A DNA stretch of 36,338 nucleotides from a bacterium (GCA_015485355.1 WFTQ01000073.1:1-36338); one strand, 5' to 3'; counted from the first letter of the stretch, positions 22,736 to 32,096 are shown. Notes: generated by a model not told the origin, from the sequence alone. Program-made: numbers and translations.

Positions 22736-24163
22736 TTAAAAAGGGGCTTCGGAGATAAAGGTGGGTTCTTCCTCCTGTTTGGGCATGTCGGAAAATTTTC
22801 CGTATTGCTTCAGGAAGCTTAAGTGGACGACCCCCGTGGGGCCGTTTCGGTGTTTACCGATGATGATTTCGGCTTGATTTTCCACCGCCTTCAGGCGCTC
22901 GGTGTCTTTATGGGGCCGCAAGTAGAACTCTTCGCGGTATACAAACATCACCAGGTCGGCATCCTGTTCGATGGCCCCCGACTCCCGCAGGTCGGCCAAA
23001 TTGGGCCGTTTATCGGGCCGATTTTCCACCGCACGGGAAAGTTGAGAGAGGGCGATGATCGGAACCCCCAGCTGTTTGGCCAGGTTTTTCAGGGACCGGG
23101 AAATATAGGCAATCTCTTCCTGGCGACTGTTAAACCCTTTAGGCGCTTCCATCAATTGAAGATAGTCGATAATCAGCAGGCCGATGTTTTTTTCCAGGGC
23201 CATGCGGCGCGCACGGGCGCTTAAGCGCATGATATCCAGTCCGGGGGTATCATCGATGTACATGGGGGCGTCCGCCAGTTTACCCGAATAACGCGAAAGT
23301 CGGGTCCATTCCTTCTCGGTCAATCGCCCGGTACGCAACCTCTGGGAATCGATAAGCGCCTCGGCACAAATTAACCGTTGAACCAGTTGCATGTCGCTCA
23401 TTTCCAGGCTGAAAAAACCCACCGGCACGTTATGGTCCAGAGCGGCGTTCCGAGCCAGGTTTAATGCAAAGGCCGTTTTCCCCATGGAAGGACGGCCGGC
23501 AAGAATGATCAAATCGCCCTTCTGAAACCCGGCGGTAATGTCGTCCAGCGCATGAAAACCCGAAGGAACACCGATGACGCCGGTATGCTCGGTATGATGC
23601 TTTTTTTCGATTTCCGAAATGGTCTCTTTTAAAATGTCTTCCAGACTGGCGTAACTCCTTTGCTTCTGGGCCCTTAAGAGGTCAAAAATCTCCTGTTGCG
23701 CATGGGCCAGAACCTCTTCAGCCTCTTCCTGCTCTTCGTAGGCTTCCTTTAAAATACCGGTACAGGCCAGGATCAATTTTCGCAGGATGGCCTTTTCCCG
23801 GATAATTTTTAAATGATATTCGATATTGGCCGCCGAGGGCACCAGGGCCACCAATTCGGTCAAGTAATAGGCTCCGCCGATTTCCTCCAACTCCCCCCGC
23901 TTTTCCAGCTCGTTTTCGACGGTGATCAAATCCACCGCCTCATTGCGCCGATATAGGGAAATAATGGCCTCATAAATCTTACGATGGGCCTCTCGATAAA
24001 AGGCGGTTTCATCAATCACTTCGATGGCGATGCCCACCGCTTCCTTCTCCAGCAGCATGGCGCCCAAGACGTAGCGCTCCACGTCCACCGCCTGGGGCGG
24101 CACACGCCCCCCCAGTTCCAGCATCTCCCGGTCATTTTTCTTCTTACTTTTTTTTCCTGCCAT
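22736..24163 (-). CDS. dnaB: replicative DNA helicase DnaB
   Basis: The 475-residue protein has the DnaB N-terminal domain (about 20-120, PPQAVDVERYVLGAMLLE), a linker, and the RecA-like C-terminal helicase with Walker A GRPSMGKT (223-230), GFFSLEMS, LLIIDYLQLM (Walker B) and LSQLSRAVENR. No intein interrupts the Walker A region. It unwinds DNA at the replication fork as a hexamer. It lies 21 nt upstream of fumA and 21 nt after the uracil-DNA glycosylase gene, all one direction. Confidence 0.96.
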   Translation of the reverse strand: MAGKKSKKKNDREMLELGGRVPPQAVDVERYVLGAMLLEKEAVGIAIEVIDETAFYREAHRKIYEAIISLYRRNEAVDLITVENELEKRGELEEIGGAYYLTELVALVPSAANIEYHLKIIREKAILRKLILACTGILKEAYEEQEEAEEVLAHAQQEIFDLLRAQKQRSYASLEDILKETISEIEKKHHTEHTGVIGVPSGFHALDDITAGFQKGDLIILAGRPSMGKTAFALNLARNAALDHNVPVGFFSLEMSDMQLVQRLICAEALIDSQRLRTGRLTEKEWTRLSRYSGKLADAPMYIDDTPGLDIMRLSARARRMALEKNIGLLIIDYLQLMEAPKGFNSRQEEIAYISRSLKNLAKQLGVPIIALSQLSRAVENRPDKRPNLADLRESGAIEQDADLVMFVYREEFYLRPHKDTERLKAVENQAEIIIGKHRNGPTGVVHLSFLKQYGKFSDMPKQEEEPTFISEAPF

Positions 24164-24184
24164 AGCGCTTCTTCCAACAAAGGG

Positions 24185-24940
24185 TTAAGGTTTCTGAATC
24201 ACTTCTTTGACAAAATGGGCGATAAAGCGGAAATCTTCCAGGGCCACGTCCAGCAAATTCATGTTTCGCAAAACGGCCGCCGGATGGTATGTGATGATCA
24301 GGGGTATGCTCCGGTATTCCATTACTTTTCCCCGTAATTGGGAAAGGGACTGTTTGGTGTTCAACAGGTTTTGAGCCGCCACTCGTCCCAATGCCACCAA
24401 CACCCGGGGCTGAATCAGCTCGATCTGCCGGTGCAAATAAGGAATACACGCCCGCACCTCTTCGGGTTGAGGATCCCGATTGTTGGGGGGACGGCATTTG
24501 AGAATATTCGCGATGTACACGTCGCTGCGCTTTAGGTGAATGTGTTCCAGCATCCGGTTCAGCAATTGGCCGGCCCGGCCCACAAAAGGCTCCCCCTGCA
24601 GGTCTTCATCGCGACCCGGCGCTTCTCCGACAAACATGATATCGGCCTGCTCGTTCCCCACGCCAAACACGAATCGGGTTCGGGTGCGGCCCAACGGGCA
24701 CTTCCGGCAATCGTTAATATCCTGATAAAACTGTTGCAAAGGCGTCAAAGGCGTTTTCCTTTCTGCTGGTACGGAACGAGGCTTTCGGGGAGAGGCTTCC
24801 GGCGGCGAGGAGGCGACCCCAGAGGGAACTTCCAGAGCGTCTTCCTTTACATACCACAGATTTCCGAACAAATCCGTGTACCATTCCCAAAATGCTTCAA
24901 TTTCCTTAAGAATGTCCGGTTTTTCCTGCGTTTTCGCCAT
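24185..24940 (-). CDS. family 4 uracil-DNA glycosylase (4Fe-4S)
   Basis: The 251-residue protein has a 75-residue N-terminal extension, then four cluster cysteines C78, C81, C149 and C165, motif [21 protein letters not shown] (residues 105-124) and motif [12 protein letters not shown] near 214-226. These define family 4 UDG, which removes uracil from DNA and is common in thermophiles. The N-terminal extension ([18 protein letters not shown]) is unusual in length and of unknown role. It is followed by dnaB 21 nt later. The 204-nt gap upstream to coaBC holds nothing I can recognise. Confidence 0.92.
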   Translation of the reverse strand: MAKTQEKPDILKEIEAFWEWYTDLFGNLWYVKEDALEVPSGVASSPPEASPRKPRSVPAERKTPLTPLQQFYQDINDCRKCPLGRTRTRFVFGVGNEQADIMFVGEAPGRDEDLQGEPFVGRAGQLLNRMLEHIHLKRSDVYIANILKCRPPNNRDPQPEEVRACIPYLHRQIELIQPRVLVALGRVAAQNLLNTKQSLSQLRGKVMEYRSIPLIITYHPAAVLRNMNLLDVALEDFRFIAHFVKEVIQKP

Positions 24941-25144
24941 GCTTCACCTTTTCGGTTTGGATGGGGCTTACCAGGCCGCCACGACCTCCTCCTGCTGTTC
25001 TCTTCCGCCGGGAAAAGGGGCTGCTCCCTTCATTGCGGATCCACTATCGCCACCGCGGTTCCGGAACGCAGGTTTCCACCGGTTGCGCCATTGTGGAACA
25101 AGGCCCCCTCCGGCTTCCCGCCGATCCTATTCAATCAACACAAA

Positions 25145-26359
25145 TTATCGGTTCGGTTCAAGTACAAAATCAAAGATTTTCCGCGCCACATCCAGTTTAA
25201 ACATCAGCTCCAGTTCCAATTGCCGCCCGTTTCTATGGAACAGGGTTACCCGATTGGTATCTCCCGCAAAACCGGCCCCCGATTCCAGGGGATTGTTAAG
25301 CACCACCATATCCAGCGATTTTTCTCGGAGTTTTTTCAGCGCGTGCCGTTTCCCTTCCGTCGTTTCCACGGCAAAGCCGATGACGATTTGCTCCGGGCGT
25401 CGGGAACGTGCCACCGTGGCTAAGATATCGGGATTGGCCTCCAGTTCCAGAATCGTTTTATGGGCCGTTTTCTTGATTTTTTCCGTCGCCTGCTGAGCGG
25501 GTCGGAAGTCCGCCACCGCAGCGGCACCAATGATCCAGTCCGCCTCTTTCATCCGATCCATTACCGCTTCGAACATCTGCCGGGCGCTCTCCACGCCGAC
25601 GGTTTCCATGCCGTAAGGGGTGGTCAGTTGTATCGGGCCGTGGATAAGCACCACCCTGGCCCCGCGGGCAAATGCCTCCCAGGCCAGGGCGACACCCATT
25701 TTTCCCGTGGAATAATTACTGAAGAAACGCACCGGATCCAAGGCCTCCCGGGTGGGACCGGCGGTTACCACGACGGTTTTTCCCTTCAGGGATTGCCGGG
25801 CAGGATGCGCAGTGCGGTACAGGGCCTGAATTAAATATTCCAGACGGGCCAAACGCCCCATGCCCTCATATCCCTCGGCCAAAAAGCCATACTCGGGCGG
25901 ACAAATCTCATATCCCGCCTCGCGAATGCGTTTCAAGTTGGCCTGCACAAACGGATTCTCCCACATCCGGTCATTCATGGCCGGGGCGAACAGCAGGGGA
26001 CAATGTAGAGCCAACAAGGTAGAAGAGACAAAATCATCGGCGATGCCCGCGCTAAACTTGCCCAGGATATTGGCCGTCGCCGGAATGACGGCACCCAGCT
26101 CCGCCCAGTCCGCCAGATGCACATGCTGTGGGGCGGCATACCCATTGCGGGGAAACAACTCCCGATATACCGGATGCCGAGAAAGCGTTTCCAGGGTGAG
26201 CGGGGTCATAAACTCGCAGGCCGATCGGGTCATCATCACCCGAACGTCACTGCCTTGCGTCACCAGGTAGCGGATCACCTCGCACACCTTGTAGGCGGCG
26301 ATACCACCGGTAACCGCTATCAGGCTCTTTTTGTTTCGGAACAGTTTAGTGGGAAACAT
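25145..26359 (-). CDS. coaBC: bifunctional phosphopantothenoylcysteine decarboxylase/synthetase CoaBC
   Basis: The 404-residue protein has an N-terminal flavoprotein CoaC domain (AVTGGIAAYK, active-site H79 in QHVHLADWAE, and PAMNDRMW) and a C-terminal CoaB ligase (VVTAGPTREALDPVRFFSNYSTGKMG). It converts phosphopantothenate and cysteine to 4'-phosphopantetheine for CoA. The ATG overlaps the gmk stop by 14 nt, so the two are translationally coupled. rpoZ, often between them, is missing here. Confidence 0.95.
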   Translation of the reverse strand: MFPTKLFRNKKSLIAVTGGIAAYKVCEVIRYLVTQGSDVRVMMTRSACEFMTPLTLETLSRHPVYRELFPRNGYAAPQHVHLADWAELGAVIPATANILGKFSAGIADDFVSSTLLALHCPLLFAPAMNDRMWENPFVQANLKRIREAGYEICPPEYGFLAEGYEGMGRLARLEYLIQALYRTAHPARQSLKGKTVVVTAGPTREALDPVRFFSNYSTGKMGVALAWEAFARGARVVLIHGPIQLTTPYGMETVGVESARQMFEAVMDRMKEADWIIGAAAVADFRPAQQATEKIKKTAHKTILELEANPDILATVARSRRPEQIVIGFAVETTEGKRHALKKLREKSLDMVVLNNPLESGAGFAGDTNRVTLFHRNGRQLELELMFKLDVARKIFDFVLEPNR

Positions 26360-26936
26360 GACCCCGCTCTTTCCGCTGATGTTGACGCACGATATCCTCG
26401 ATCTGGGCCACGGTGGCCATCAAGTCGTCGTTAACGATGACGTAATCGAATAATACCGATTTCGCATATTCCTCCGGCAACCGCTGCAATCGCCGTTCAA
26501 TTTCCTGGGGGTCTTCGGTTTGGCGCGCCCGCAATCGGTTCTTCAGCTCCTCCAGGGAGGGCGGCCGAACGAATATGAGGATGGCCTCCGGGAATTGCTT
26601 TTTGATTTTAACGGCCCCGTTCACGTCGATATCAAACAAAACGGTGAATCCCTGTTTCAATAATGCTTCCACATTCTGGCGCGGCGTTCCATAAAAATGC
26701 CCGTGAACATTCTCGTATTCCAGAAAATCACCGTTTATCGCCCGTTTTTGAAATTCATCCCGAGTAATGAAATAGTAATCCACCCCGTTGCGTTCCGTTT
26801 TTCGTGGCGGGCGCGTAGTGGCCGAAATGGACATGCGAAAGTCGGGATTGCGTTCCGCCAGTTTTTTGCAGATGGTCGTTTTACCCGCGCCCGAGGGGGC
26901 GGAAATGACAACCAGCTGAGGCTTGCCGGATTCCAA
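26346..26936 (-). CDS. gmk: guanylate kinase
   Basis: The 196-residue protein has P-loop SAPSGAGKTT, the GMP-binding RMSISATTRPPR and GVDYYFITRDEF, and a lid region NRLRARQTEDPQEIERR, the standard Gmk layout. It phosphorylates GMP to GDP. The start is TTG at 26936-26934; no ATG is available before the P-loop, so TTG is likely real. A perfect TATAAT lies just before it (26940-26945). It follows yicC by 39 nt and overlaps coaBC. Confidence 0.94.
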   Translation of the reverse strand: MESGKPQLVVISAPSGAGKTTICKKLAERNPDFRMSISATTRPPRKTERNGVDYYFITRDEFQKRAINGDFLEYENVHGHFYGTPRQNVEALLKQGFTVLFDIDVNGAVKIKKQFPEAILIFVRPPSLEELKNRLRARQTEDPQEIERRLQRLPEEYAKSVLFDYVIVNDDLMATVAQIEDIVRQHQRKERGHVSH

Positions 26937-26939
26937 GCG

Positions 26940-26969
26940 ATTATACCCCTATATTGATTGCGTGTTCAA
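26940..26969 (-). promoter_or_regulatory. sigma-70 type promoter candidate at the gmk start
   Basis: On the minus strand -35 TTGAAC (26969-26964), an 18-nt spacer and a perfect -10 TATAAT (26945-26940) sit between yicC and gmk. The expected start, near 26933, falls on the TTG start codon. So this promoter would give a leaderless gmk message or serve only downstream coaBC. Confidence 0.4.
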
Positions 26970-26975
26970 GCGTCA

Positions 26976-27860
26976 TCATTCAATATTCTGCACCTGCTCC
27001 CGAAGCCGCTCAATCTCGTCTTTTAACGCCACCACCCGATGACTGATCTCGATCATGGTTTGTTTCGAGGCGATGGTATTGGCCTCCCGATGCATTTCCT
27101 GCAGAAGAAAGTTCAATTTTTTACCAATGGGCGAGCCCTTTTCCAGGTACTGCCGGAATAGTTTCATGTGACTATCCAACCGCACCAGTTCTTCGGTGAC
27201 GTCCACCCGATCGCTGATAATAGCGACTTCCTGTTCCAGGCGATCGCGGTCCACCTTCTGCTCTTCGATTAAGGAAAGCAACCGCTGGTACAACCGCTGA
27301 AATTCGATGGTAGGATTTTCCCGGGCATATCGGCGAATTTCGCCTACCAGACGAGCCATGGCTTCTAAGCGCTTCTCCAGATCGCGATGCAAATTTTTCC
27401 CCTCCTTGGCCCTTACACCGTTCAATTGCTCCAGTAGGTTCTCCACCAGTCGAAAAATCACCTGTTTGAATTCCTCATCGACCTCTGCCTCCTCTTCAAA
27501 TGAAATAACATCTTTAAAAAACAGCAGATGCTCTAAACGAAGCGGTTCCTGAATACCCGCAATCTTACGAATTTGATCCAGTAAGTGGGTATAGGTTTGA
27601 ATGGTCCCTGGATCCACGGATAGATTTTGAAGCACCGGGGTAACGGAGGACAGATTCATACTGACGCTAATTTTCCCCCGATGGACGTAACGGCGGACCC
27701 GCTCTTTAATCGGATCCTCCAGCTCTCGCAGAACCTGAGGTAAACGGGTAAAAATTTCCAGATATCGGGCGTTTAAAGAACGAATTTCGCAGGCAATCTC
27801 CACACTATTGTGCTGAATCCGTCCGGTAGCAAAGCCGGTCATGCTGAAAATTGGGGTCAT
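26976..27860 (-). CDS. yicC: YicC-family endoribonuclease-like protein
   Basis: The 294-residue protein begins FSMTGFATG and has the family features EIRSLNARYLEIFTRLP, an RGKISVSMNL strand, a long central helical region and the C-terminal DUF1732 segment GKKLNFLLQEMHREANTIASK. E. coli YicC is an endoribonuclease acting on RyhB. The ATG at 27860 has a GGGATGGAT site upstream. It leads the yicC-gmk-coaBC run, a common bacterial order. A TAAATT box about 28 nt before the ATG might be its -10. Confidence 0.92.
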   Translation of the reverse strand: MTPIFSMTGFATGRIQHNSVEIACEIRSLNARYLEIFTRLPQVLRELEDPIKERVRRYVHRGKISVSMNLSSVTPVLQNLSVDPGTIQTYTHLLDQIRKIAGIQEPLRLEHLLFFKDVISFEEEAEVDEEFKQVIFRLVENLLEQLNGVRAKEGKNLHRDLEKRLEAMARLVGEIRRYARENPTIEFQRLYQRLLSLIEEQKVDRDRLEQEVAIISDRVDVTEELVRLDSHMKLFRQYLEKGSPIGKKLNFLLQEMHREANTIASKQTMIEISHRVVALKDEIERLREQVQNIE

Positions 27861-28213
27861 TGATCCATCCCATGATTTCGTCGGTTAAATTTAAGGATAA
27901 AACGACGTCCTGCAAAAACATTCGCAACGTTTTATCTTCGGCTTCTCCACCCTGGCAAAATTGCGAATATTTTGCTTCAAAACAAACCGCTTCATCAAAT
28001 TCTTCCAATCTGCCGAGGGAACACCGGGATCGCTTCCTATCCCCCGCCACCCTTTCCCTCAACGAACCGAACCCACGTCCCTTACGGGGATCAAGACCAT
28101 TCAACGGTTTTCCCCGGTAACCCTGCGTTCTTGATTTTCTCAGGGAGTTTTCAGGAAAACCAAAACAGGGGATTCAGCGTTCATTCAATGGAATCCCAAA
28201 TGGAGAGGTGGTT
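27861..28213. other. divergent intergenic region with one doubtful ORF
   Basis: This 353-bp region separates minus-strand yicC from the plus-strand PfpI gene and should hold both promoters. On the minus strand TTGCAG-N16-TAAATT just before yicC is the best promoter guess, and it is weak. A 99-codon minus-strand frame (27805-28104) covers much of it and overlaps yicC by 56 nt. Its C-terminal half looks protein-like (DKTLRMFLQDVVLSLNLTDE), but it has no clear start or ribosome-binding site, so it is recorded only as a possibility. Confidence 0.4.
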
Positions 28214-28732
28214 ATGAAGCTAACCGGTAAACGAGCGGCGATTTTGGTCGACAGATTGTATGAAGACCTGGAATTATGGTATCCCAAAATTCGGCTGGAA
28301 GAAGAGGGGGCGGAAGTTCAACTGATCGGTATGGAAAGGACAACGTATTCCAGCAAACACGGCTACCCCGCCCCAGCCGATATGACCGTGCATGAAGCGG
28401 GTGTGCAATCCTGGGATGTCCTGATCATCCCCGGCGGTTATGCACCGGATTATTTGCGGCGTTACCCCGAGATGGTCCGCTTTGTTCAACAGCAATTCCA
28501 GAAAGGCACCTTGATTGCCACCATTTGCCATGGCCCCTGGCTGGCCATTTCCGCAGAAATCGTGGTGGGAAAAAAGATGACCTGTTTTTTTGCCATCAAG
28601 GACGATGTCATCAATGCGGGAGCCCAATACGTGGATGAACCCGTTGTGGTGGACGGAAATCTCATCTCCAGTCGGCATCCTCACGATCTTCCCCATTTTT
28701 GCCGCGCCATCATTGAAAGGCTCCTTTCTTGA
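28214..28732 (+). CDS. DJ-1/PfpI-family protein
   Basis: Start ATG at 28214 with GAGAGG upstream gives 172 residues; a GTG two codons earlier lies in the ribosome-binding site. The fold is PfpI-like, with the DLELWYP acid E20, IIPGGYAPD, and nucleophile elbow ATICHGPW with C105-H106. Family members are described as proteases, deglycases or glyoxalases, with Cys as nucleophile; the true substrate here is unknown. The gene is single, divergent from yicC, and ends in a good intrinsic terminator at 28778-28808. Confidence 0.9.
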   Translation: MKLTGKRAAILVDRLYEDLELWYPKIRLEEEGAEVQLIGMERTTYSSKHGYPAPADMTVHEAGVQSWDVLIIPGGYAPDYLRRYPEMVRFVQQQFQKGTLIATICHGPWLAISAEIVVGKKMTCFFAIKDDVINAGAQYVDEPVVVDGNLISSRHPHDLPHFCRAIIERLLS

Positions 28733-28777
28733 GAGGTGGGAAGGTTCTGAAGCCCCAGGAAACCCGAAACCCCCTTC

Positions 28778-28808
28778 GCCCGGCTTATCGGGCCGGGCAC
28801 CAATTTTT
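28778..28808 (+). terminator. intrinsic terminator of the PfpI gene
   Basis: GCCCGGC pairs with GCCGGGC across a 7-nt loop. After ACCAA comes a run of five Ts. It lies 46 nt after the stop codon. Confidence 0.75.
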
Positions 28809-28861
28809 CCTCCGCCTTGTAACACTCCGGCCGATGGGGCATCCAATCCCAATAAAAGACT

Positions 28862-29059
28862 ATGGCAGAACCGGAAACGTTGATCGGAGAAAATTCCGGG
28901 GATATTGTTCAGAGACGCTGCCCCGTTTGTCGGGCCGACATGCGCTATGTTCCGGGTTGCTGCGGCCACTCCCCTCTGTGGCGCTGCGAACATTGTGGAA
29001 TCGTTCTTCTCCAGCGGGAGGCTCATGCCCCCAGGGATCGTTACCTGACCCTAAAATAA
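28862..29059 (+). CDS. possible small zinc-ribbon protein
   Basis: This 65-codon frame has RRCPVCRADM (C-X2-C) and RCEHCGIVLL (C-X2-C) about 19 residues apart, a plausible zinc ribbon, plus CC in the loop. No Shine-Dalgarno sequence precedes the ATG, and a TTG slightly downstream is an alternative start. It lies between the PfpI terminator and the first glycosyltransferase, same strand. It could be a genuine short gene or a chance frame; the cysteine pattern favours the former slightly. Confidence 0.45.
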   Translation: MAEPETLIGENSGDIVQRRCPVCRADMRYVPGCCGHSPLWRCEHCGIVLLQREAHAPRDRYLTLK

Positions 29060-29140
29060 GCGCTTGAGGCTCCTTCCCCCAAGGGATCAAAAAATCGCCG
29101 GGGTTTGTTTCGCTTTTCTCCGGGATTAAATTTGTTTCTT

Positions 29141-30280
29141 ATGAGCAATCGGCAATCGATACACAGTTTGCAAATGATTTCGGTTCGGTGGTGGAATGCC
29201 GGCGCTTACTATGCGGTCAGTTTATCCCAGGCTTTACAGGAACAGGGGCATCGGGTGACGGTGATCGGTCGGGAGGCCAGTCCGCCCATTCGGAAAGCCA
29301 GGCAGCGGCGGTTGCCGACTTACGGAGCGGTGGATTTGGAAAGCCTGAACCCCTGGGTTGCCCTGCAGAACTTACGGCGGATTTACCACTATGCGGCCGG
29401 CCGATCGGTCGATCTGTTCCATGCCCATCGTCCGGAAGATCACTTGTATGCCGCGCTGGTTAAACGGCGCTATGGTCTGGCCATCCCCCTCGTCCGTACA
29501 GTTTCCGACGTGCGTTCGCCACGGCGCAATCCGTTCAATCGCTGGTTGCATGGAGCCGTTACCGATTTCTTTATTTTTAGTTGTAAAGCAAGCTATGAAC
29601 GCTATCAACGGATGTGGCCTGTCTTTTCGGATCGTAGTGTCATTATTTACAGTGCCGTCGATACCCGCTTTTTCACTCCCCGGACGGGTAGTCTCTCGCT
29701 CCGCCGGCGGTTGCATCCCAGCGGCGGGGAGATCGTGATCGGGATGATCGGGCGGTTATCCCCGGTCAAAGACCCGTATACCTTTCTTCGAGCAGCGGCC
29801 CAGGCGGCCCGACTGGTGCCCGAAGCCCGATTTCTGATCAGCGGTGAGGAAGTAGAAATCTCTGTGGCGGGATTGCAGCGCCTTGCCGAGGAACTGGGTG
29901 TGGCCTCCCGGGTCACCTTCCTGGATAAACAGAATGATGTGCGGGATGTCATCCGGGCGCTGGACATCGGGGTGGTGGCTTCCCGAGGTTCCGAAGCGGT
30001 GTGTCGCATTGCGGTAGAATATATGGCCATGGGTGTCCCTCAGATCGTAACCGATGTGAATGTCTTGCCGGAATTGATTGTGGACGGACAGAACGGTTTT
30101 GTGGTACCCCGGCAAGATCCCGAGGCCATGGCCCAAAAAATGGTTTTCCTGGCCCGGCAAGCGGCGTTGCGTAAGCGGATGAGACGCCACGCCCGAAAAA
30201 TGGCGGAACAGAAGTTCAGCCTATCCGTACTGGCCAAGCAGACTCTGGAAATTTACCACCGGGTGTTAGACCTATCATGA
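29141..30280 (+). CDS. GT4-type glycosyltransferase (GT-B fold)
   Basis: ATG at 29141 gives 379 residues; a TTG at 29105 would add 12 codons, and neither has a good ribosome-binding site. The N-terminal half reads RWWNAGAYYAVSLSQALQEQGHRVTVIG, and the C-terminal donor half has IGMIGRLSPVKDPYTFLRAA, the E-rich SRGSEAVCRIAVEYMAMGVPQIVTDVNVLPELI segment and GFVVPRQDPEAMA. It transfers a sugar from a nucleotide donor to a lipid or LPS acceptor. The stop overlaps the next start as ATGA, so it is the first of three coupled glycosyltransferases. Confidence 0.88.
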   Translation: MSNRQSIHSLQMISVRWWNAGAYYAVSLSQALQEQGHRVTVIGREASPPIRKARQRRLPTYGAVDLESLNPWVALQNLRRIYHYAAGRSVDLFHAHRPEDHLYAALVKRRYGLAIPLVRTVSDVRSPRRNPFNRWLHGAVTDFFIFSCKASYERYQRMWPVFSDRSVIIYSAVDTRFFTPRTGSLSLRRRLHPSGGEIVIGMIGRLSPVKDPYTFLRAAAQAARLVPEARFLISGEEVEISVAGLQRLAEELGVASRVTFLDKQNDVRDVIRALDIGVVASRGSEAVCRIAVEYMAMGVPQIVTDVNVLPELIVDGQNGFVVPRQDPEAMAQKMVFLARQAALRKRMRRHARKMAEQKFSLSVLAKQTLEIYHRVLDLS

Positions 30281-31047
30281 AACTGTCGATCACCATCATC
30301 GGCCACAACGAGGCCGAACATCTTCAGGAGCTGCTGCCCACCCTGGAGTGGGCCGATGAGGTGGTTTACGTGGATTGTGAGAGCCGGGACAATTCCCTGG
30401 AGATCGCCCGGCGATGGAACTGCCGCTGCTTTTGTCGTCCCAATCTTGCAAATTTAAATATCAATAAAGCCTACGCCATGGAACAGGCCCGGGGGGAATG
30501 GATTTTTTACCTGGACCCCGATGAACGCATCCCTCCGGAGTTGGCCCGGGAAATCCGTCGGGTCATTCTGGCACCGGAACCGTTTCACGCCTTTCAGCTC
30601 AATCGTCGAAATCATTATTTCGGCCGATGGTTGCGCTTCGGCAGTCAATACCCCGATGTGCAATTGCGGCTCTTCCGAAAAGGATATGCGAGCTTCCCTC
30701 AACAGCACGTTCACGAAAAACTGCGAGTACAGGGCCGGATTGGACGCCTGCAAAACGATATGCTGCACTTCCCATACCGGAACATTTCGCAATTCCTGAA
30801 AAAATTCGATTTCTACACCTCCTTTGAGGCCGATTACATGTATCGTCAGGGGATCGCCGTTTCCTGGTGGAATGGTTTCAAGTATCTGTTTTGGATACCC
30901 ATACTGCGATTCTTACGCCGTTACGGTTTAAAAATGGGATTTCGCGACGGATTGCCCGGTTTTTTCGCCTGTGTGTTCGACGCCCTGAATTTTGTTGTGC
31001 GTTATTTGAAATTGTGGGAATTGTATAGACAACGGGATTGCCGATGA
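30277..31047 (+). CDS. GT2-family glycosyltransferase (LPS core WaaE/KdtX-like)
   Basis: The 256-residue protein has the GT-A start LSITIIGHNEAEHLQELLPTL, VDCESRDNSLEIA, the DXD-type YLDPDERIP and a tail FRDGLPGFFACVFDALNFVVRYLKLWE typical of the WaaE/KdtX-like branch. Those enzymes add beta-linked glucose to LPS core heptose. The C-terminal amphipathic part suggests membrane association. Start and stop both overlap neighbours as ATGA. Confidence 0.88.
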   Translation: MKLSITIIGHNEAEHLQELLPTLEWADEVVYVDCESRDNSLEIARRWNCRCFCRPNLANLNINKAYAMEQARGEWIFYLDPDERIPPELAREIRRVILAPEPFHAFQLNRRNHYFGRWLRFGSQYPDVQLRLFRKGYASFPQQHVHEKLRVQGRIGRLQNDMLHFPYRNISQFLKKFDFYTSFEADYMYRQGIAVSWWNGFKYLFWIPILRFLRRYGLKMGFRDGLPGFFACVFDALNFVVRYLKLWELYRQRDCR

Positions 31048-32096
31048 AAATCGACCTGCAGCGCATTCTTTTGATCCGTACCGACCGCATCGGGGACGTG
31101 GTGTTGACCGCCCCGATGGCCAGTATCCTGAAACGGGAATACCCCCAGGCGGAAATTGTCTTTATGGCCCGTCGTTACACGGCCGCCATACTGGAGTACC
31201 ATCGGGATATCGACCACGTGTTGGTTTATGATCCTGAGGGTAAACATCGGGGATGGAAGGGGCACCTGGCCCTGGCCGGAGAACTTCAATCCTGGCATTT
31301 TGACATCGCTTTTTTATTTTATCCGACTTTTCCCCTGGCCTGGAGTCTTTTTCAGGCGGGCATCCCCCGACGAGTGGCAATGGGATTCCGCTGGTACGCT
31401 CCCCTGTTTATCAACTGGAAGGTCTACGAGCACCGCAAGCATAGTATTAAACACGAACTGGAATACAATCTGGGCCTGCTGGAAAAATTTGTGGAGCATC
31501 GGCCCGGGGAAATCGCTTTTCATTTCCAGATACCCCGGAGCATGGCCACCTGGCGGGAAGAATTTCTCCAACGGCTGGGCATTGGGGGCGATTACGCGAT
31601 CTTGCATCCCGGCAACGGGGGGTCCGCCCCGAATCTGAGCGTGAAGCAGTATCAACATCTGTTAAGGGAATTGCTGGACAAAACCACCATGGTCGTCTTC
31701 CTCACCGGTTCCCCGGAAGAAAAAATATTGGGCGATCAGATTCTCACCGGCATCGACACCATGCGAGTATACGACCTCATCGGCAAATTATCGCTGAAAG
31801 AATTGATCGCCTGCATCGCAGGCGCCCGCCTGTTTCTCTCCTCCAGCACCGGGCCACTCCATATCGCTAACGCGTTCGGCATTCCGGTACTGGCATTCTA
31901 TTGCCCGGCGGTTTCCTGTTCCCCGCGGCGATGGGGGCCTTACCATCAAATGAATTGGGTGCTCACTCCCGACGTCTCCCCTTGCAAACTGTGTCAACCG
32001 GCCCGGTGTCCCCACGGGAACTGCCTGGAAAAAATCCCCTCCTCCCTGTTGACCCTCTGGCTGGAAAAACGCCTGGAAACCCTGACCCCAGGGTAA
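31044..32096 (+). CDS. GT9-family glycosyltransferase (heptosyltransferase-like)
   Basis: ATG at 31044 overlaps the previous stop and gives 350 residues. It has the ADP-heptose:LPS transferase pattern: ILLIRTDRIGDVVLTAPMA, LHPGNGGSAPN, LIGKLSLKELIACIAGARLFLSSSTGPLHIANAFGIPVLAFY. The C-terminus has a four-Cys segment (SPCKLCQPARCPHGNCLEKI) seen in several GT9 proteins. It likely adds heptose or another sugar to LPS/LOS core. The three genes together point to outer-membrane glycolipid assembly. Confidence 0.88.
   Translation: MKIDLQRILLIRTDRIGDVVLTAPMASILKREYPQAEIVFMARRYTAAILEYHRDIDHVLVYDPEGKHRGWKGHLALAGELQSWHFDIAFLFYPTFPLAWSLFQAGIPRRVAMGFRWYAPLFINWKVYEHRKHSIKHELEYNLGLLEKFVEHRPGEIAFHFQIPRSMATWREEFLQRLGIGGDYAILHPGNGGSAPNLSVKQYQHLLRELLDKTTMVVFLTGSPEEKILGDQILTGIDTMRVYDLIGKLSLKELIACIAGARLFLSSSTGPLHIANAFGIPVLAFYCPAVSCSPRRWGPYHQMNWVLTPDVSPCKLCQPARCPHGNCLEKIPSSLLTLWLEKRLETLTPG

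Noticed and set aside
24961-25423. Plus-strand frames across the coaBC-udg gap
   Set aside because: Mostly antisense to coaBC and the glycosylase gene, with unusual composition; no gene supported in the gap itself.
28274-29026. 250-codon minus-strand frame
   Set aside because: Antisense to the PfpI-family gene, whose catalytic motifs are clear; also runs over its terminator.
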